In this document: piece after piece, positions 63,492 to 64,000 of the stretch
Layout: each line of letters starts with the position of its first letter
Position numbering within the stretch: the stretch's first letter is position 1
NCBI GenBank assembly: GCA_003993805.1
Contig: RSEF01000001.1
Location: 95,965,089 to 96,029,088 of the forward strand
Direction of reading: 5' to 3'
Length of the DNA stretch: 64,000 nucleotides
Origin: Himantopus leucocephalus
Taxonomy: Eukaryota; Chordata; Aves; Charadriiformes; Recurvirostridae
Notes under the pieces: generated by a model
Seen by the model: only the letters and a program-made list of their open reading frames with translations
Databases searched by the model: none
Told to the model about the DNA's origin: nothing
Made by a program: the position numbers and the translations under genes

Positions 63492-64000
63492 CAGAGAGAT
63501 TCACGACTATGTTGAGAAGATGTGAGTACAGACCTTCCTGAGTTGACTTCAGGGCATCTTTTTGGGGGAAGGTGAAGCAATGAAGATGCAGAGGCATCAG
63601 CTTCAGCCACCTGAGCTGGATCTGGCACTGCTGCTGTGCCTTCCCACTAGCTGCTGTGTTCAGACCTCACACGATTCATGCATCGCCTCTGAGACTCAGT
63701 CAATGCGTGGTGGCCTAGAGTGAATGAGATTTGCATTGCTCCTGTTCGCAGGTACATTACCTTGCAGAAGTAGCAACTGCAGCTCTGTTAAACAATCTGA
63801 ACTAACTGGATCCCCTTCATTCAGTTGCCAGTATAGCAGAAAATAGTATTCTGCCTTGTTAAAAAGTTGATTTGACTTGCTCTGCAGTTACACAAATATC
63901 TGAGTTGGCATGAAAAGCAGCAGATCCGAGGAGGCAAGGTGAGAGAGTTGACTAAAGGGGACCAAGCCCAGATCTTTTCAGGAGTTTAATAACTTAACAG

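Larger units (their letters stand above)
61589..64000. other. Non-coding DNA with one possible terminal exon and a hairpin
   Basis: The stretch 61780-62040 is GC-rich and contains an exon-like open frame (listed). An assembly duplication (62217-62278) and a strong inverted repeat (62511-62583) follow. The rest, to the end of the window, is AT-rich unique sequence with an alternating AT palindrome at 63476-63491 and nothing else recognisable. Confidence 0.55.

Overview
This window is nuclear DNA from a bird, and it is almost entirely non-coding. The bird call rests on two things seen directly. First, there are four CR1 LINE fragments carrying the avian 3' end (the ATTCTRTGA-type terminal repeat and the 'GGACTAGATGATCTC' block). 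Second, there are two solo LTRs of a family that ends TGGGGTTAAACCACGACA and that I recognise from memory as common in neoavian genomes. The species cannot be named from the sequence. The assembly is short-read style: a 100-N gap (30885-30984), a 4-N gap inside a T-run, and six single-N joins, three of which are flanked by direct duplications that look like unmerged contig ends.

I find no protein-coding gene I can name, and no tRNA, rRNA or other known RNA gene. Long open frames do not exceed about 140 codons. The longest ones fall in low-complexity DNA, SINE-like, CR1 or LTR sequence, or look like chance. The window therefore reads as intergenic desert or the inside of a very large intron.

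Layout: 1-23.8 kb is AT-rich unique DNA with a 169-nt pure purine tract (6059-6227), an assembly duplication (11342-11563) and two old tRNA-type SINE heads (12.4-12.7 kb). A CR1 lies on + at 23845-24076, an ancient LINE/SINE tail at about 25241, and a 29-nt perfectly alternating purine-pyrimidine run at 25861. From 28.8 to 35.3 kb there is a 60-bp CR1 tail, the scaffold gap and a roughly 600-bp CR1 on the minus strand. The stretch from 35.3 to 50.1 kb is unique DNA. A minus-strand solo LTR with a 5-bp target-site duplication is at 50121-50705, another CR1 (minus) is at 55381-55680, and a second LTR of the same family lies on + at 61007-61588.

The right end (60-62.6 kb) is the most interesting part. 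It is GC-richer, has two weak exon-like stretches, and the LTR there keeps an intact CRE, TATA box and poly(A) signal. A compact inverted repeat (62511-62583) could fold into a nearly complete 35-position hairpin with a 4-nt loop. No multi-gene system is visible; what can be proposed is LTR-driven transcription at 61-62 kb and an unannotated structured RNA or palindrome at 62.5 kb.
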